64,000 bases of DNA from Pedobacter sp. Leaf41 (GTDB lineage Bacteria > Bacteroidota > Bacteroidia > Sphingobacteriales > Sphingobacteriaceae), in NCBI RefSeq assembly GCF_001422545.1, contig NZ_LMLE01000008.1:113946-177945 (forward strand), given 5' to 3'. Below, piece by piece: positions 63,761 through 64,000 of the stretch; the first letter of the stretch is position 1, and each line of letters opens with the position of its first letter. Position numbers and translations under genes: made by a program. The notes beneath the pieces were generated by a model, which made no database searches, was not told the origin of the DNA, and worked only from the letters and a program-made list of their open reading frames with translations.

Positions 63761-64000
63761 ATGAGCAAAGTAATAAATACGGTTATCACCGGCACTGGAA
63801 GTTATATTCCTGAAAATATTATCTCTGGTAACAAATTCCTAAATTCAACTTTTTTTGAGAATGGGAATCGACTAGAAAAGGAGAATTCCGAAATTATACA
63901 CAAGTTTTCTGAAATTACCGAAATTGTAGAAAGGCGGTATGTTTGTCCAGAACAATTGAGTAACCATATTGGCGCTAAAGCAGCTGAAAAAGCAATCGAT
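63761..64000 (+). CDS. 3-oxoacyl-ACP synthase III-like protein, N-terminal part
   Basis: 80 codons are visible, open to the window edge. MSKVINTVITGTGSYIPENIISGNKF is the thiolase-fold start of KAS III proteins, and VERRYVCPEQ followed by IGAKAAEKAID fits the next helices. The catalytic Cys-His-Asn lies beyond the window. It could be housekeeping FabH or a specialised paralogue; the longer insert before ERRY favours a paralogue. Confidence 0.85.
   Translation, partial: MSKVINTVITGTGSYIPENIISGNKFLNSTFFENGNRLEKENSEIIHKFSEITEIVERRYVCPEQLSNHIGAKAAEKAID

Overview
The window looks like a chromosome segment of a Bacteroidota bacterium, most likely family Sphingobacteriaceae and probably Pedobacter or a close relative. 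The genus is inferred from gene content and style, not from a search. The evidence is AT-rich DNA, Bacteroidota promoters (a -7 box of the form TAnnTTTG), many lipoproteins with a Cys soon after a short signal peptide, DUF5916, LytTR/LytS, HxlR and GxxExxY families, an S16 protein with a long Ala/Glu tail, and dispersed palindromic repeats. No rRNA, tRNA, CRISPR array, prophage or intact insertion sequence was recognised.

Layout. (1) 1-7.1 kb: the end of an AraC regulator, a DUF5916 outer-membrane-type gene broken by one stop codon, ffh, a YifB/ComM ATPase, and a GxxExxY gene behind three tandem hairpin repeats. (2) 7.1-29.5 kb: an accessory-looking region rich in exported or membrane proteins of unknown function (TPR, PQQ-propeller, WG-repeat and many unrecognised lipoproteins). 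It also holds a LytTR response regulator at 7.15 kb and a LytS-type histidine kinase at 22.1 kb that are not next to each other. An HxlR regulator faces an SDR and an alcohol-dehydrogenase gene, and each of those two genes carries three frame breaks. (3) 29.8-36.2 kb: a Crp/Fnr regulator, a DJ-1/PfpI protein, a beta-CASP nuclease and proBA. (4) 36.5-47 kb: S9 and M16 peptidases, peptide deformylase, NifU and Mrp iron-sulfur proteins, an AsmA-like/GT51 glycosyltransferase, hpt and psd. (5) 47-64 kb: MscS, the rpsP-rimM-(lipoprotein)-trmD-rplS cluster, a 5'-nucleotidase, a large VIT/VWA/DUF2135 protein, pfkA, a split DsbD system, birA, rsfS, ftsH, a LUD protein and the start of a KAS III gene.

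How the parts may work together. The main candidate for an undescribed system is in region 2. Four intergenic segments there carry pairs of the decamer CGAATAATAA or a close variant, with the two copies exactly 21 bp apart (11728/11749, 16837/16858, 19494/19515, 24116/24137); a weaker pair is at 9089/9110. LytTR regulators bind direct repeats at two-helical-turn spacing. I therefore infer a local regulon in which the kinase at 22.1 kb and the regulator at 7.15 kb control a set of unknown exported proteins. This is a hypothesis from sequence alone.

A second theme is hairpin DNA. GxxExxY sits beside three copies of a hairpin with AACCATA...TATGGTT ends, and a solo hairpin of the same design lies at 52.45 kb. 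Inverted 25-bp repeats flank proA, a G-quadruplex-forming tract abuts the proB start codon, and several families of dispersed palindromes occupy the gaps.
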